DNA of 64,000 bases from Eubacterium sp. (lineage in GTDB: Bacteria > Bacillota > Clostridia > Oscillospirales > Ruminococcaceae). Numbering within the stretch: the first letter of the stretch is position 1; each line of letters opens with the position of its first letter. The stretch spans positions 62,001-126,000 of the forward strand of contig JAFLRX010000001.1 in the NCBI GenBank assembly GCA_022511265.1. Reading direction: 5' to 3'. Both the position numbers and the translations under genes were made by a program. The notes under the pieces were generated by a model. That model searched no databases. It had not been told where the DNA came from and saw only the letters and a list, made by a program, of their open reading frames with translations. Below are positions 24,373 to 34,110 of the stretch, one piece after another.

Positions 24373-24876
24373 TTATATTTCCTTTTCCATTACAACCATT
24401 TCATATTCTTCGCCTTTTACGGTTACTCCTGTCGGCTTAAAGCCGTTTTTCACCCAAAAGCTCTCGCTTTGCTTGTTGCCTTTTACATAACCCAGACGTA
24501 TATATGAAAACGCCTCTTTAAGATACTCCTCAATGTCATCTACCAGCGCAGAGCCTATTCCCTTTCCCTGCACCTGCGCGTTAACCATAAAGAAGCCTAT
24601 AAACGCGGTTTTCGTATTCGGATATTTTATAATTAAATCCAACACGGCAACCAGCGTTTTGCCGTCCCAAAATCCGAGATAAAATTTATCCTCCGCCGTC
24701 TTGCCGTCAGGCAATGCTTTCATATCCGATGCAATACTTTCTTCCGTAACAAAAGGCGGACAGTAACGATAATACTGCGGATTTCCCAAACACAGACTCA
24801 TCACATCAGGTATATCGCTTTTTTGTAAAACGGTTACGTCGTACCGCTTTGACAGCAACTCTGTTTTCATATTCAA
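24373..24876 (-). CDS. GNAT-family N-acetyltransferase
   Basis: 167 aa. Seen: AFIGFFMVNAQVQGKGIGSALVDDI (acetyl-CoA motif A) and GYVKGNKQSESFWVKNGFKP. Overlaps the preceding GNAT gene by ATGA. It follows recN and the other GNAT on the minus strand, so it may be the tail of the recN operon. Substrate unknown. Confidence 0.85.
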   Translation of the reverse strand: MNMKTELLSKRYDVTVLQKSDIPDVMSLCLGNPQYYRYCPPFVTEESIASDMKALPDGKTAEDKFYLGFWDGKTLVAVLDLIIKYPNTKTAFIGFFMVNAQVQGKGIGSALVDDIEEYLKEAFSYIRLGYVKGNKQSESFWVKNGFKPTGVTVKGEEYEMVVMEKEI

Positions 24877-25292
24877 TCTCCGTATGCCAGCATATTGCCG
24901 AGCGGGATATTAAAGCCTAACGCATTATACATTTCTTTATCGCAATCCGCACAGCCCACGGTCATTGACGAAACACCGCTGTTTTCATACGCGTATTTTA
25001 CCAGCTTTCTCGCTATACCTTTATGTCTGAATTGCGGAGCAATATAAAAATCCTCAAAAACTCCCGAAATGCTATAATTAAAGGTTGAAAACACTTTGCT
25101 GACCGAGCATATTGCCACAAGCTGACATTCAATAACACAACCGTAGAACAGTATATCAGCGTGCATTATCGCATTATGCAACTTTACAAGGTCACTGATT
25201 GTCGGCTCGTCCTCGCCTATTTCAAGCTTGTACGCACTATGCAGCGCATCAAGCTCGGTAAAATACTGTTCGGTCACGAGTATAAAATCCAT
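24873..25292 (-). CDS. GNAT-family N-acetyltransferase
   Basis: 139 aa. Motif A is IAPQFRHKGIARKLVKYAYE; the C-terminus (NALGFNIPLGNMLAYGD) resembles small GNAT proteins. It starts 4 nt after the recN stop on the minus strand and overlaps the next GNAT gene by 4 nt, implying cotranscription. Substrate unknown. Confidence 0.83.
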   Translation of the reverse strand: MDFILVTEQYFTELDALHSAYKLEIGEDEPTISDLVKLHNAIMHADILFYGCVIECQLVAICSVSKVFSTFNYSISGVFEDFYIAPQFRHKGIARKLVKYAYENSGVSSMTVGCADCDKEMYNALGFNIPLGNMLAYGD

Positions 25293-25296
25293 ATTA

Positions 25297-26967
25297 TTAA
25301 ATAATATCCTTTCTTTTCAGCAGTTCCTCCGCGTTTTCAAGAGAGATATTGCTGTTCTCATCACCTGAGATTATCCGTGCTATCTCTTTCTTTCTTCCCT
25401 CAAAATCCAGCGAGGTTATGCCTGTAAAGGTACGCTGATTATCGGTGGACTTCTTTATCAGCAGATGTGTGTCCGCCATTGCGGCTATCTGCGCGAGATG
25501 CGTTACACATAGTATCTGACGGCTCTGCGCTGTCTGGTACAGCTTTACGCCGACCTTTTGCGCGGCGTGTCCGCTGATGCCTGTGTCTATCTCGTCAAAT
25601 ATCATCGTCTGTATGTTGTCACTGTCGGCAAGCACATTCTTTATCGCAAGCATGATACGCGACAGCTCACCGCCGGAGGCTATCTTGTTTATCGGCTTTA
25701 ATTCTTCGCCTTTGTTGACGGATATAAGCATTTCAACACTGTCCATACCGTTCAGCGTGACCTTATCCTGCTTTATATCAAACACCAGCCGTATATCAGG
25801 CATATCGAGAAACGCAAGTTCTTCCGCAATACGCTTTGACAGCCTGTCCGCGGCAGTCTTTCGCATATCGGTCAGCTGTGCCGCCAGCTTTTTCACCTGC
25901 TCGCCTTTTTCGCGGCGCTGCTCGGTCAGCTCGCCAATAACGTCATCGCTGTTATCTATGTTATACAACTCCTGCCGCCACTGCTCGTTTTGTGCCAGCA
26001 GCTCGTCAAGCTCGGAGGAATACTTGCGCTTTAACCGCAGGATATTGCTCATCCTGTCCTCGTAATATTCCAGCGACGCGTCCATATCCTCAGCCTGACG
26101 CGGTATCTGTGCGGATATCTCCTCGCGTATGTCCTCAAGCTCGATAAGCAGGTCGTTCAGTCTATCTGACAATGCCGAAAGCGACGGGAGATTGTCAAGA
26201 AGCGAGTTTATGTTATCCCGCGCATTTTTCAGTCTGAGATACGCGCCGTCGCCGTCATCGTCACCTGCGATAGCGTTCAGCGCACCGTATATACTGCTTT
26301 GGATAAACTCAAAATTGCGCAGCTTGTTCAGCTGCTCGGTGACCTCTGCCTCTTCCCCCTCGGAAAACTTAAAGCTGTCTATCTCCTTTATCCGCTGGCG
26401 CAGCATCTCAGCCTTTTCCCGCTGAACGCTGTCCATATCAGACAGCTTTTTTATCTGACGGGACAGCGAGGAAAACTCCCTGAACACCTCTCGGTACTCA
26501 TTCAGCAGTTCGCCGGTCTGACCGTAGTTATCAAGTATATCTCTCTGTCTGTCGTTGCTCATCAGCAGCAGATTGTCATGCTGACCGTGTATACTGATAA
26601 GCTCTCCCGCCGTCTCTTTGAGTATCGCGGCGGTGGCTGCCCTGCCGTTTATACGCGCGGTGCTTTTACCGTCCTTGTATATCTCGCGTTGCAGCAGCAG
26701 CTCGTCCTCACAGGAATAGCCGTTGTCCTCCAGCGTCTTTCTGACCGTGTCGGGTATATAGTCAAACAATGCGGTCACAACCGCCTTGTCCGCCCCTGCA
26801 CGCACGATATCCTTGTTCACGCGTGCGCCCAGCACGGCGTTTATCCCGCCGATAAGTATACTTTTGCCCGCGCCTGTCTCGCCGGTAAATACATTCAACT
26901 TGTCGCCAAAGGTGACCGACGCCTTTTCAATTATCGCTAAATTTTCAATGGAAAGCTCTCTTAACAA
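25297..26967 (-). CDS. recN: DNA repair protein RecN
   Basis: SMC-like ATPase acting early in double-strand break repair. Walker A FTGETGAGKSILIGG, HGQHDNLLLM, long coiled coils (~160-330), then signature KIASGGELSRIMLAIK and Walker B IFDEIDTGISG. 556 aa is normal. It starts with TTG 26967 (MLRELSIENLAIIEKA), with AGGAGG 10 nt upstream; no ATG alternative keeps the conserved N-terminus. The neighbour order argR-recN matches other Firmicutes. Confidence 0.96.
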   Translation of the reverse strand: MLRELSIENLAIIEKASVTFGDKLNVFTGETGAGKSILIGGINAVLGARVNKDIVRAGADKAVVTALFDYIPDTVRKTLEDNGYSCEDELLLQREIYKDGKSTARINGRAATAAILKETAGELISIHGQHDNLLLMSNDRQRDILDNYGQTGELLNEYREVFREFSSLSRQIKKLSDMDSVQREKAEMLRQRIKEIDSFKFSEGEEAEVTEQLNKLRNFEFIQSSIYGALNAIAGDDDGDGAYLRLKNARDNINSLLDNLPSLSALSDRLNDLLIELEDIREEISAQIPRQAEDMDASLEYYEDRMSNILRLKRKYSSELDELLAQNEQWRQELYNIDNSDDVIGELTEQRREKGEQVKKLAAQLTDMRKTAADRLSKRIAEELAFLDMPDIRLVFDIKQDKVTLNGMDSVEMLISVNKGEELKPINKIASGGELSRIMLAIKNVLADSDNIQTMIFDEIDTGISGHAAQKVGVKLYQTAQSRQILCVTHLAQIAAMADTHLLIKKSTDNQRTFTGITSLDFEGRKKEIARIISGDENSNISLENAEELLKRKDII

Positions 26968-27009
26968 AACGCCGACACCTCCTTTTAATAAATCACTAAT
27001 TTCAGCTTA

Positions 27010-27447
27010 TTATATAAGCTGCTTCAGCCTGTCGCAAAGCGTTTTGGCGTCCGACTCGGTTCTGGTTAATATAAACACCGTATCATCGCCCGCTATCGTA
27101 CCTACCACATACGAAAGGTCCATTATATCCAGTCCTGCGCAGGCGGCGTTAGCCATACCGGGGTGGCATTTTACCGCCACCATGTTCATAGCATAATCTA
27201 TGCTTACCACCGTCTCGGAAAAAATGTTTGTAAAGCGCGAACTACGCGCCCGTGACGTGCGGATATAGCAGTTTATCCCGTATTCCGAAACGCCCTTGGT
27301 TATCCCCAGTTCGTTTATATCTCGGGACACCGTGGCCTGCGTCACATTATAGCCGCTTTCTTTCAGCTTGTCCAACAGCATTTCCTGCGTTTCTATCTCA
27401 TATGTGCTTATCAGGCGCAGTATTTCCGCCTGTCTGTCTTTTTTCAT
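27010..27447 (-). CDS. argR: Arginine repressor ArgR
   Basis: 145-aa ArgR/AhrC. N-terminal winged helix (KDRQAEILRLISTYEIETQE, NVTQATVSRDINELGI) and the C-terminal hexamerisation/arginine-binding domain with VGTIAGDDTVFI. In Firmicutes it represses arginine biosynthesis. No arginine genes are in the window; its place between nadK and recN is the usual conserved cluster. Confidence 0.95.
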   Translation of the reverse strand: MKKDRQAEILRLISTYEIETQEMLLDKLKESGYNVTQATVSRDINELGITKGVSEYGINCYIRTSRARSSRFTNIFSETVVSIDYAMNMVAVKCHPGMANAACAGLDIMDLSYVVGTIAGDDTVFILTRTESDAKTLCDRLKQLI

Positions 27448-27458
27448 AATATTCCTCT

Positions 27459-28301
27459 TTATTTCAGCGGTCTCATCAGCTTGTTGTGGACGGCTTCATA
27501 AAAGCTGCCGCCGTCTATGTCTATAAGATTGAGGACAAGGTCGGATTTACGTATACTTACCGTTTCGCCCTCAACGATATTTATGTCGTCGTCACCGTCA
27601 ATGCTTAAAATGACCTCAGAGTTTTCATAGCCTGAAAAACTAACTTTCAAATCAGATCCGGCTGAAAAAATCATCGGTCTGCCGAATAACGTATGCGCAC
27701 ATAACGGCGTAAACTCTATACACTCGGCGTCAGGCTGTATTATAGGTCCGCCCGCAGACAGCGAATACGCGGTAGAGCCTGTCGGAGTGCTGAAGATTAT
27801 TCCGTCCGCGCGTATCTTTGTTACCTCAAAATCTCCCGTACTTACCGCAAACTCCGGCAGCTTGGCAAAGCGGCTTTTGCTGAACACAATGTCATTGACC
27901 GCTATGTACGTCTGTCCGGCAACGGTAACATCCAGCAGCATACGGCGGCTGATGGAATAATCACCATCCGCCAGCTTTTTCAGCTTGTGCAGCTCATCGC
28001 ATTCCAGCGTCGCCATAAAGCCCAGCCTGCCGGTGTTTATACCCAGCAGCGGCTTGTTCGCGGCGGCGGCCTTGCGTCCCCATTTAAGTATCGTGCCGTC
28101 TCCGCCGACGGTTATCAGCAGGTCGCATTCTTTTATAAGCTGTTCTTCATTGCCGAAAACTATCTTTTCATCGGAAAAATACTTATCAAATTCTTCCGCC
28201 ATCATAGGCGTACTGCCCAGCGCGTTAAGCTCTTTGCAAAGGCGGGACACCGTATCCATGCTGTTATTCTTTTTAAGATTTGAACAGATAAATGCTTTCA
28301 T
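27459..28301 (-). CDS. nadK: NAD kinase
   Basis: Phosphorylates NAD to NADP. Seen: the GGDGT motif (LLITVGGDGTILKW), NTGRLGFM, and the conserved DGIIFSTPTGSTAYSLSAGG region. 280 aa, normal. Overlaps tlyA by 4 nt. Position between tlyA and argR is found in many Clostridia, whereas B. subtilis has it elsewhere. Confidence 0.95.
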   Translation of the reverse strand: MKAFICSNLKKNNSMDTVSRLCKELNALGSTPMMAEEFDKYFSDEKIVFGNEEQLIKECDLLITVGGDGTILKWGRKAAAANKPLLGINTGRLGFMATLECDELHKLKKLADGDYSISRRMLLDVTVAGQTYIAVNDIVFSKSRFAKLPEFAVSTGDFEVTKIRADGIIFSTPTGSTAYSLSAGGPIIQPDAECIEFTPLCAHTLFGRPMIFSAGSDLKVSFSGYENSEVILSIDGDDDINIVEGETVSIRKSDLVLNLIDIDGGSFYEAVHNKLMRPLK

Positions 28302-29041
28302 TCTTTGCCCTTTCCTTTTACGGCATACATCAAAAATTCTCGGTTGCCGTCCCCGCCCTCAATAGGCGACGGGATAACCCCGATAACGTTAAATCCTATT
28401 TCCGCGGCAAACGCGCTTATTTCCTCACACACCCTGCGGTGCACCTTTTCGTCACGCACAACGCCGTTCTTATTAAGGCTGGATTTGCCCGCCTCAAACT
28501 GCGGTTTTATCAATGCCGCCAGCGCGGCATTTTCTTTCAGCAGCCGATAGGCCGACGGCAATATCAGCTTTAGCGAGATAAACGACACGTCAACAGATAT
28601 AAAATCCGCTTGGGGCAGCTCTGCGTTTCGGATATCGGTCTTTTCCATTGAAATTACGCGTTTATCGGATTTCAGCTTTTCGTCCAGCTGCGCCGTACCG
28701 ACATCAACGGCATAAACTCTATCAGCACCGTGCTGCAGCATACAATCGGTAAAACCGCCGGTAGACGCGCCTATATCTATACAGCTTTTCCCGCCAAGGT
28801 CGATGTTAAAACGCTCTATTGCCTTTTCCAGCTTTAGTCCGCCGCGGCTGACATATTTTGGCAGGTCGCCCTCGATATTTATATTATCGCTGTCGCTCAC
28901 TGTATAAGACGGCTTGGTGCAGGGTTTTCCGTTTACCGTCACCTGCCCCGACTTTATCAGCTGCGCCGCCAACGTGCGGCTTTTGACATATCCCGCATCG
29001 GCAAGAAAGCTGTCCAGCCGTGTTTTATTCTCCGATGACAA
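28298..29041 (-). CDS. tlyA: TlyA-family rRNA 2'-O-methyltransferase
   Basis: N-terminal S4 RNA-binding domain (RLDSFLADAGYVKSRTLAAQ) and an FtsJ-like methyltransferase domain (CIDIGASTGGFTDCMLQHGA, FISVDVSFISLKLILP). TlyA homologues methylate 16S/23S rRNA; older databases call them hemolysins. 247 aa. It overlaps dxs by 17 nt and nadK by 4 nt. Confidence 0.93.
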   Translation of the reverse strand: MSSENKTRLDSFLADAGYVKSRTLAAQLIKSGQVTVNGKPCTKPSYTVSDSDNINIEGDLPKYVSRGGLKLEKAIERFNIDLGGKSCIDIGASTGGFTDCMLQHGADRVYAVDVGTAQLDEKLKSDKRVISMEKTDIRNAELPQADFISVDVSFISLKLILPSAYRLLKENAALAALIKPQFEAGKSSLNKNGVVRDEKVHRRVCEEISAFAAEIGFNVIGVIPSPIEGGDGNREFLMYAVKGKGKE

Positions 29042-30824
29042 TTTTCTTCATTCCCTCAACATCAAGATGCGCCTTTTCCAGCTGCCTTTGTACACACGCC
29101 TGCGGCATAAAGCCCTGCGGTGCGGTTACGGTAATTTTTCCGCGATAACCGTTCATGACCAGCTGCGCCGCCAGCTTTTCGGATATGCCGCCGCTTTTCT
29201 CGCTTTCTTCAAAGAAGAAAAGCTCGTTATATTTCATACAGATATCAATTATCTCCCGCTGTATCGGGAAAACCTTCACCGCCTGCAAAACATCACAGTA
29301 TTCCTTTAGTGCAAGTGCGTTGGCGGTTATCCTACCGTAGGTGAAGATAAGCTTATTTTTGCCTGTACAAAAATAATTATAGTCTTTGTATTCCGCGGCA
29401 CCGCCTTGGTACAGCTCACCGCCGCGTGGGTATCTTACCGCGGCAATGCCGTCGGTATCATATATTGCCTTTTTCAGGCAAAGCTCCAACTCACGCGTGT
29501 CTGACGGAGAATATATTGTCATATTCGGTACTGAGGTAAGCATAGGGATGTCAAACACACCGTGGTGCGTCTCCCCATCCTCTCCGACAAAGCCCGCCCT
29601 GTCAACGGCAAGGACGATATGTCTGTTTTCTATCGCACAGTCATGGATAAGCTGGTCATAGCTGCGCTGTAAAAATGACGAATACACCGCAAACACGGGT
29701 ATTTTATCCTGTGCCGCAAGCCCCGCGCAAAACGTCACCGCGTGCTGCTCGGCAATGCCGACATCAAAAAATCGTTCGGGAAATTCCTTTGCAAAATATT
29801 GCAGCCCCGTACCGTATTTCATTGCGGCGGTTACCGCGCATATTTTATCATCGCCGCGCGCAATATCGCGCAATGTCCTTCCGAAATGCTCGTTAAAGCA
29901 CTCCGCGTCGGTGGTTATTCTGTTTTTAGGTGGTATGCCGTGGTACTCGCCGGAGTTGCTTTCGGCGGGAATATAGCCCTTTCCTTTTTTGGTATAAACA
30001 TGAACAAGGCAGGGGCGCTTCATCAGCTTGGCGACAGTCAGAGCCTCAGTCAGTTCTTCAAGATTATGCCCATCTATCGGTCCCAGATACTTAAATCCGA
30101 GATTTTCAAACAAATTGCTGTTATATAGTGCCGCACGCAGTACCTTTTTGGTTTTCTGCGCCGCCTTTCCTATTCCCTTACCGACCAGCGGAGTCTTTTC
30201 CAGTATACCCTTAACGGATTTTTTAGTGTGGTAATATTTTTGGGAAGAGCGTATCTGCGCAAGATATAAAGCGAATGCGCCGGTATTTTTCGATATGGAC
30301 ATCTCGTTTTCGTTAAGCACCACAACGAGATTGCAGTCGGTCTTTCCAGCGTTGTTTATGCCCTCGTAGGCCTCTCCTCCGGTAAAAGCGCCGTCCCCTA
30401 TCACCGCGACCACACTGTGGTCGTCGCCGTCCAGCTTCATGCCCTCGGCAATACCCAGCGCCGCGGAAATGGAGATACTGGAATGACCGCCGAGAAACGC
30501 GTCATGCTCTGACTCATCCCCCCGAGGGAAACCGGATATGCCGCCCTCGCTGCGCAGCGTATTCATCTTTTTCGCTCTGCCTGTTATCAGCTTATGCACA
30601 TAAGCCTGATGTCCCACGTCAAAGACCATTTTATCCTCAGGCGTGGTAAACACCGAATGGAGTGCCACCATAAGCTCTACCGTGCCGAGATTAGAGGCAA
30701 GATGCCCGCCTGTCTCGGTGACAGTGCGGACTAAAAATGCGCGTATCTCAGTGCAAAGCCTGCGGCGCTGTTCTGTTGTGAGTGATTTTATGTATTCGGC
30801 AGAGATGTTTTTGTTCAGCAGCAC
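29025..30824 (-). CDS. dxs: 1-deoxy-D-xylulose-5-phosphate synthase
   Basis: First enzyme of the MEP isoprenoid pathway; thiamine diphosphate dependent. TPP motif VIGDGAFTGGEAYEGINNAG, HLASNLGTVEL near the N-terminus, transketolase pyrimidine domain with DVGIAEQHAVTFCAGLA and DRAGFVGEDGETHHG. 599 aa, slightly short of the usual ~620. It starts with GTG 30824 after GGAG. It sits downstream of ispA in an isoprenoid-rich operon. Confidence 0.96.
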   Translation of the reverse strand: MLLNKNISAEYIKSLTTEQRRRLCTEIRAFLVRTVTETGGHLASNLGTVELMVALHSVFTTPEDKMVFDVGHQAYVHKLITGRAKKMNTLRSEGGISGFPRGDESEHDAFLGGHSSISISAALGIAEGMKLDGDDHSVVAVIGDGAFTGGEAYEGINNAGKTDCNLVVVLNENEMSISKNTGAFALYLAQIRSSQKYYHTKKSVKGILEKTPLVGKGIGKAAQKTKKVLRAALYNSNLFENLGFKYLGPIDGHNLEELTEALTVAKLMKRPCLVHVYTKKGKGYIPAESNSGEYHGIPPKNRITTDAECFNEHFGRTLRDIARGDDKICAVTAAMKYGTGLQYFAKEFPERFFDVGIAEQHAVTFCAGLAAQDKIPVFAVYSSFLQRSYDQLIHDCAIENRHIVLAVDRAGFVGEDGETHHGVFDIPMLTSVPNMTIYSPSDTRELELCLKKAIYDTDGIAAVRYPRGGELYQGGAAEYKDYNYFCTGKNKLIFTYGRITANALALKEYCDVLQAVKVFPIQREIIDICMKYNELFFFEESEKSGGISEKLAAQLVMNGYRGKITVTAPQGFMPQACVQRQLEKAHLDVEGMKKIVIGE

Positions 30825-30847
30825 ACCGTTCTCTCCTTACAGTATTA

Positions 30848-31363
30848 TCATACAGCCGCCACCAGCGGAACTACCTCTATCGGAAACGCCATCGCAACAA
30901 GTATACCGAGCAGCGCTCCGCACAGCACCTCAAGCGGGGTATGGCCCAGATACTCCTTGAGATCCTGAATATTTTCCTCATCCTTAGATACTTCGTCTAT
31001 CTTATCGTCAAATTTATCCATAAATTCTTCGTCCAGCTCGTTTACGATACGGCGCAGACGGTTTATCTCCTTGGCGTGCAGACCCGCGGCACGGCGCACG
31101 CCTGTCGCGTCGTACATTACCACCAGTGCCAGCACCATAGCAAGCGCAAACTCCGCCGAGCATATTCCGCATACGCGGCAGGTCGCCAACGCCAGCGAAC
31201 AAACAGTGGCGGAATGAGCGGAAGGCATACCGCCCGCGCCTGTAAGACGCTCCGCAGAGAATTTCTTGGTTTTTATCAGGTCAAGTATCGTCTTTATTAT
31301 CTGTGCCAACACCCAACTGACAACAGCAATAACAAGTATTACATTATATTCGTCTGTTCTCAT
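30848..31363 (-). CDS. Divergent PAP2 family membrane protein
   Basis: 171 aa, 4-5 membrane helices. Seen: GGMPSAHSATVCSLALA (PAP2 signature-like) and VMYDATGVRRAAGLHAKEINRL, typical of the divergent PAP2 family (YuiD-like). These may act on lipid pyrophosphates, fitting its place between ispA and dxs, but no activity is established for this branch. Confidence 0.87.
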   Translation of the reverse strand: MRTDEYNVILVIAVVSWVLAQIIKTILDLIKTKKFSAERLTGAGGMPSAHSATVCSLALATCRVCGICSAEFALAMVLALVVMYDATGVRRAAGLHAKEINRLRRIVNELDEEFMDKFDDKIDEVSKDEENIQDLKEYLGHTPLEVLCGALLGILVAMAFPIEVVPLVAAV

Positions 31364-31414
31364 TTTTTACTTTGGGTCCCCTCCTGTTTACAGTGCCGTG
31401 ACGCGTCACTGCAA

Positions 31415-32317
31415 TTACTTTTTCCTATCGAGCAGTACATCCGTTAGTCTTTGGATAAAGTCCGTCTCGTTAAATTTCCCCAATGCCTTATGTGCCATTT
31501 CGGTATGTTCACGCGCAGCGGTCTGTGCACCCTCCAACCCTAACATGGACACATAAGTCAGCTTATCTGATTTTTCATCGCTGCCGGTCGGCTTGCCCAG
31601 CTGTGCTTCATCACCGACAACGTCAAGTATATCGTCTATTATCTGAAATGCCAGCCCAAGCTCGTATGCGTAATCCGCAGCGTCGGTCTGTGTTTCCTTA
31701 TCCGCGCCCGCAGCTATGCAGCCGCTGACACATGCCGCCTTTATCAGCATTGACGTCTTGAGGGCGTACATATCCGTCAGCTTTTCGGGTGTCACCCCGT
31801 TTATGTCTATAGTCTGCCCGCCTATCATATACAGGCTGCACTCGCAAAGCACAGAGATTATCGCAGCTTTCCTTTCGGGCGGCAGCGAAGAATCGGCAAC
31901 CAGTCTGCATGCCTCAAACGGCAAAGCGTCACCTGCAAGCAGTGCCACCGCCTCGCCGTATGCCTTGTGGCAGCTGGGTCGTCCGCGCCTCATATCGTCG
32001 TCATCCATACACGGCAGATCATCGTGTATCAATGAAAAGGTGTGTATCATCTCTATTGCCAGAGCCGCGGGCAGCGCGTCCTCTATCCTTCCGCCGCAGA
32101 TACGGCAGAACTCAAACGCCAGCATCGGGCGTATGCGCTTTCCTCCCGCACTGAGACTGTACTTCATCGCCTCGCCCAGCACCTCATAGCCGCAGCCGTG
32201 TTCGCAAAATTCATCGCTGACCTTTTCCAACTCGCTGTTAAAATATTCACGGTAAAATTCCGCCGTATCGGCAAAATTTTCTGAAAAATCGGGATATCCG
32301 TTACTGTTAATTTTCAT
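31415..32317 (-). CDS. ispA: Polyprenyl (farnesyl/geranyl) diphosphate synthase
   Basis: Prenyl chain elongation enzyme. First Asp-rich motif LIHDDLPCMDDDDMRRGRPS and second QIIDDILDVVGD, plus GGKRIRPML at the N-terminus. 300 aa fits short-chain farnesyl diphosphate synthases. It overlaps xseB by 12 nt, in the conserved xseA-xseB-ispA-dxs order. Confidence 0.95.
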   Translation of the reverse strand: MKINSNGYPDFSENFADTAEFYREYFNSELEKVSDEFCEHGCGYEVLGEAMKYSLSAGGKRIRPMLAFEFCRICGGRIEDALPAALAIEMIHTFSLIHDDLPCMDDDDMRRGRPSCHKAYGEAVALLAGDALPFEACRLVADSSLPPERKAAIISVLCECSLYMIGGQTIDINGVTPEKLTDMYALKTSMLIKAACVSGCIAAGADKETQTDAADYAYELGLAFQIIDDILDVVGDEAQLGKPTGSDEKSDKLTYVSMLGLEGAQTAAREHTEMAHKALGKFNETDFIQRLTDVLLDRKK

Positions 32318-32498
32318 TTTGTTTTTCCAGCTTTTCTACTGACAGCTTAGCGTCCTCTAAATATTTTTTGCAAAAGTTGACCAGCTCGACCGCCTCTTTA
32401 TAGCAGTTCATTGAATCGTCCAAGGTTATGTCCGGCTTTTCCATCTGACTTGTCAGCTCGTCAAGCCTTGCCATAGCCTGTTCAAAGCTAAGTTCCAT
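32307..32498 (-). CDS. xseB: Exodeoxyribonuclease VII small subunit
   Basis: 63-aa helical protein: LSFEQAMARLDELTSQME and DDSMNCYKEAVELVNFCKK, standard XseB. Its ATG overlaps the xseA stop as TAATG. Forms the ExoVII complex with XseA. Confidence 0.94.
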   Translation of the reverse strand: MELSFEQAMARLDELTSQMEKPDITLDDSMNCYKEAVELVNFCKKYLEDAKLSVEKLEKQNEN

Positions 32499-33718
32499 TA
32501 TATTATATCCTTTCGGTCATTATCCTTGTTTGTCACCTGTGCGGTAATTTTACCGCCTGACAGGGTTATATCCAGCTCATCCCCGACATTTACGTCGTCG
32601 GGTGAATATACCGTCTTTCCCTCATGCCTTACTACCGAATATCCGCGCACCAGCACATTCATCGGGCTTACAGCGGAAATATAGCTTGCTTTTTTGTCAA
32701 GCGCGGTTTCATATCTTTCAATATTACTCCTTATCAGCCGTGACAGGCTGCCCACTCTGAGGTTAAGCTCGTTTTCGGAAAAGCGCAGCTTGTTGCTCGG
32801 TGACAACACGTTAACATTGCGTTCGTACGCCTCTATCCTTGATACATACATCCCCGTCATACGCTGAAACGCGGCGCTTGCCGCCGAAAACTCAGCATCT
32901 ATCTTCTTCTTTATATCCTCAACAGTGTGCGGAGTGACCAGCACCGCCGCCGCAGTGGGGGTGGGCACTGTTTTATCCGCGACATGGTCGGTTATCGAAA
33001 AATCCGTCTCATGCCCGACGGCAGATATTGTGGGGATACTGCTGTTAAACAGCTCTATCGCAAGCTGTTTGTCATTAAACGCGGAAAGATCCTCTGACGA
33101 GCCGCCGCCACGCCCTATGATTATAACATCCGCGTCTGTCCGATGTGCCCGCCTAAGCCCCTCGATAAGGCTTTGCGGCGCGGTGTCACCCTGCACAGCG
33201 GCAGGGATAACGATAACCTTTACCAGCGGACATCTTTCACCGATAACATTCAGCATATCCTGCAACGCCGCCGCCTTTTCAGAAGTGATTATACATACCG
33301 TGCGGATAACATCCGGCAGCTCGCGCTTTTGCTTGAAATATCCGCCTTTCTCCAGTTCGTCTTTCAGCTGAAGATACTGCATATACAGCTGACCCTTTCC
33401 CTCTTCGACCAGCTGCGTTACATATATCTGATTTGCGCCGTCGCGCGTATATACTTTTACCGAGCCGCGTACAATGACACTCATACCGTTTTTCGGCAGA
33501 AAGGTCAGCGACGACGCGTTGTTTTTGAACATAACGCATTTTATCGACGACTGCTCATCCTTTAGCGTAAAATAGATATGCCCGGAGGCGTTATGCAGTG
33601 TAAAGTTAGATATCTCACCGCTTATGTACAGATCCTGGAGCGCTTTATCCTCACCTACCAGCAGAGAAAGCCTGCGGTTAAGCTGGGAAACGGTCACCTT
33701 AAAAAAATTATTCATCAC
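32498..33718 (-). CDS. xseA: Exodeoxyribonuclease VII large subunit
   Basis: Single-strand exonuclease subunit. N-terminal OB fold (FKVTVSQLNRRLSLLVGEDK, LYISGEISNFTLHNASGHIYF), then the catalytic domain with IIGRGGGSSEDLSAFND and ISAVGHETDFSITDHVADK, then a coiled-coil C-terminal region. 406 aa, normal. Overlaps nusB by 11 nt. Confidence 0.96.
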   Translation of the reverse strand: MMNNFFKVTVSQLNRRLSLLVGEDKALQDLYISGEISNFTLHNASGHIYFTLKDEQSSIKCVMFKNNASSLTFLPKNGMSVIVRGSVKVYTRDGANQIYVTQLVEEGKGQLYMQYLQLKDELEKGGYFKQKRELPDVIRTVCIITSEKAAALQDMLNVIGERCPLVKVIVIPAAVQGDTAPQSLIEGLRRAHRTDADVIIIGRGGGSSEDLSAFNDKQLAIELFNSSIPTISAVGHETDFSITDHVADKTVPTPTAAAVLVTPHTVEDIKKKIDAEFSAASAAFQRMTGMYVSRIEAYERNVNVLSPSNKLRFSENELNLRVGSLSRLIRSNIERYETALDKKASYISAVSPMNVLVRGYSVVRHEGKTVYSPDDVNVGDELDITLSGGKITAQVTNKDNDRKDII

Positions 33719-34109
33719 CGTTTTCCTTGTAATAAGAGCTTAATACTCCGTTGATAAAAGCGGTGTCGTTTTTCTGACAGTATTCCTTAGACAGCTCTAC
33801 AGCCTCGTTTATCGCTACTTTATCCGGCACCGACGGACAAAACTTCATCTCGTACAACGCTATCTGCATAATGGTACGGTTCATCAGCGATATTCTGTCC
33901 ACCGCGCGCGACGGTGAATATTTTGCTATTATTTCTGTAAGCAGCGCGTCATTTTCCAGCACGCCGTTTACCAGCTTTAGCGAATTGCTGTTATATTCAA
34001 GCTCAAACGCGTCTACGTTATCCTGCAGCAGCTCTTCTTCCGTGCTGTCGTTAAGTCTCATCTGAAAGAGTATCAGCAGGGCCGCTTCTCTCATCTCGTG
34101 TCTTGTCAT
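33708..34109 (-). CDS. nusB: Transcription antitermination protein NusB
   Basis: 133 aa, all-helical NusB fold: MTRHEMREAALLILFQMRLN at the start, DRISLMNRTIMQIALYEM and KVAINEAVELSKEYCQKNDTAF at the end. Works in rRNA antitermination. It follows asp23 by 1 nt and precedes xseA. Confidence 0.95.
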   Translation of the reverse strand: MTRHEMREAALLILFQMRLNDSTEEELLQDNVDAFELEYNSNSLKLVNGVLENDALLTEIIAKYSPSRAVDRISLMNRTIMQIALYEMKFCPSVPDKVAINEAVELSKEYCQKNDTAFINGVLSSYYKENGDE

Positions 34110-34110
34110 A

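Noticed and set aside
31398-31409. Perfect palindrome GTGACGCGTCAC between ispA and the PAP2 gene
   Set aside because: Only 12 bp inside a long operon, no promoter or T-run beside it; chance occurrence is likely.
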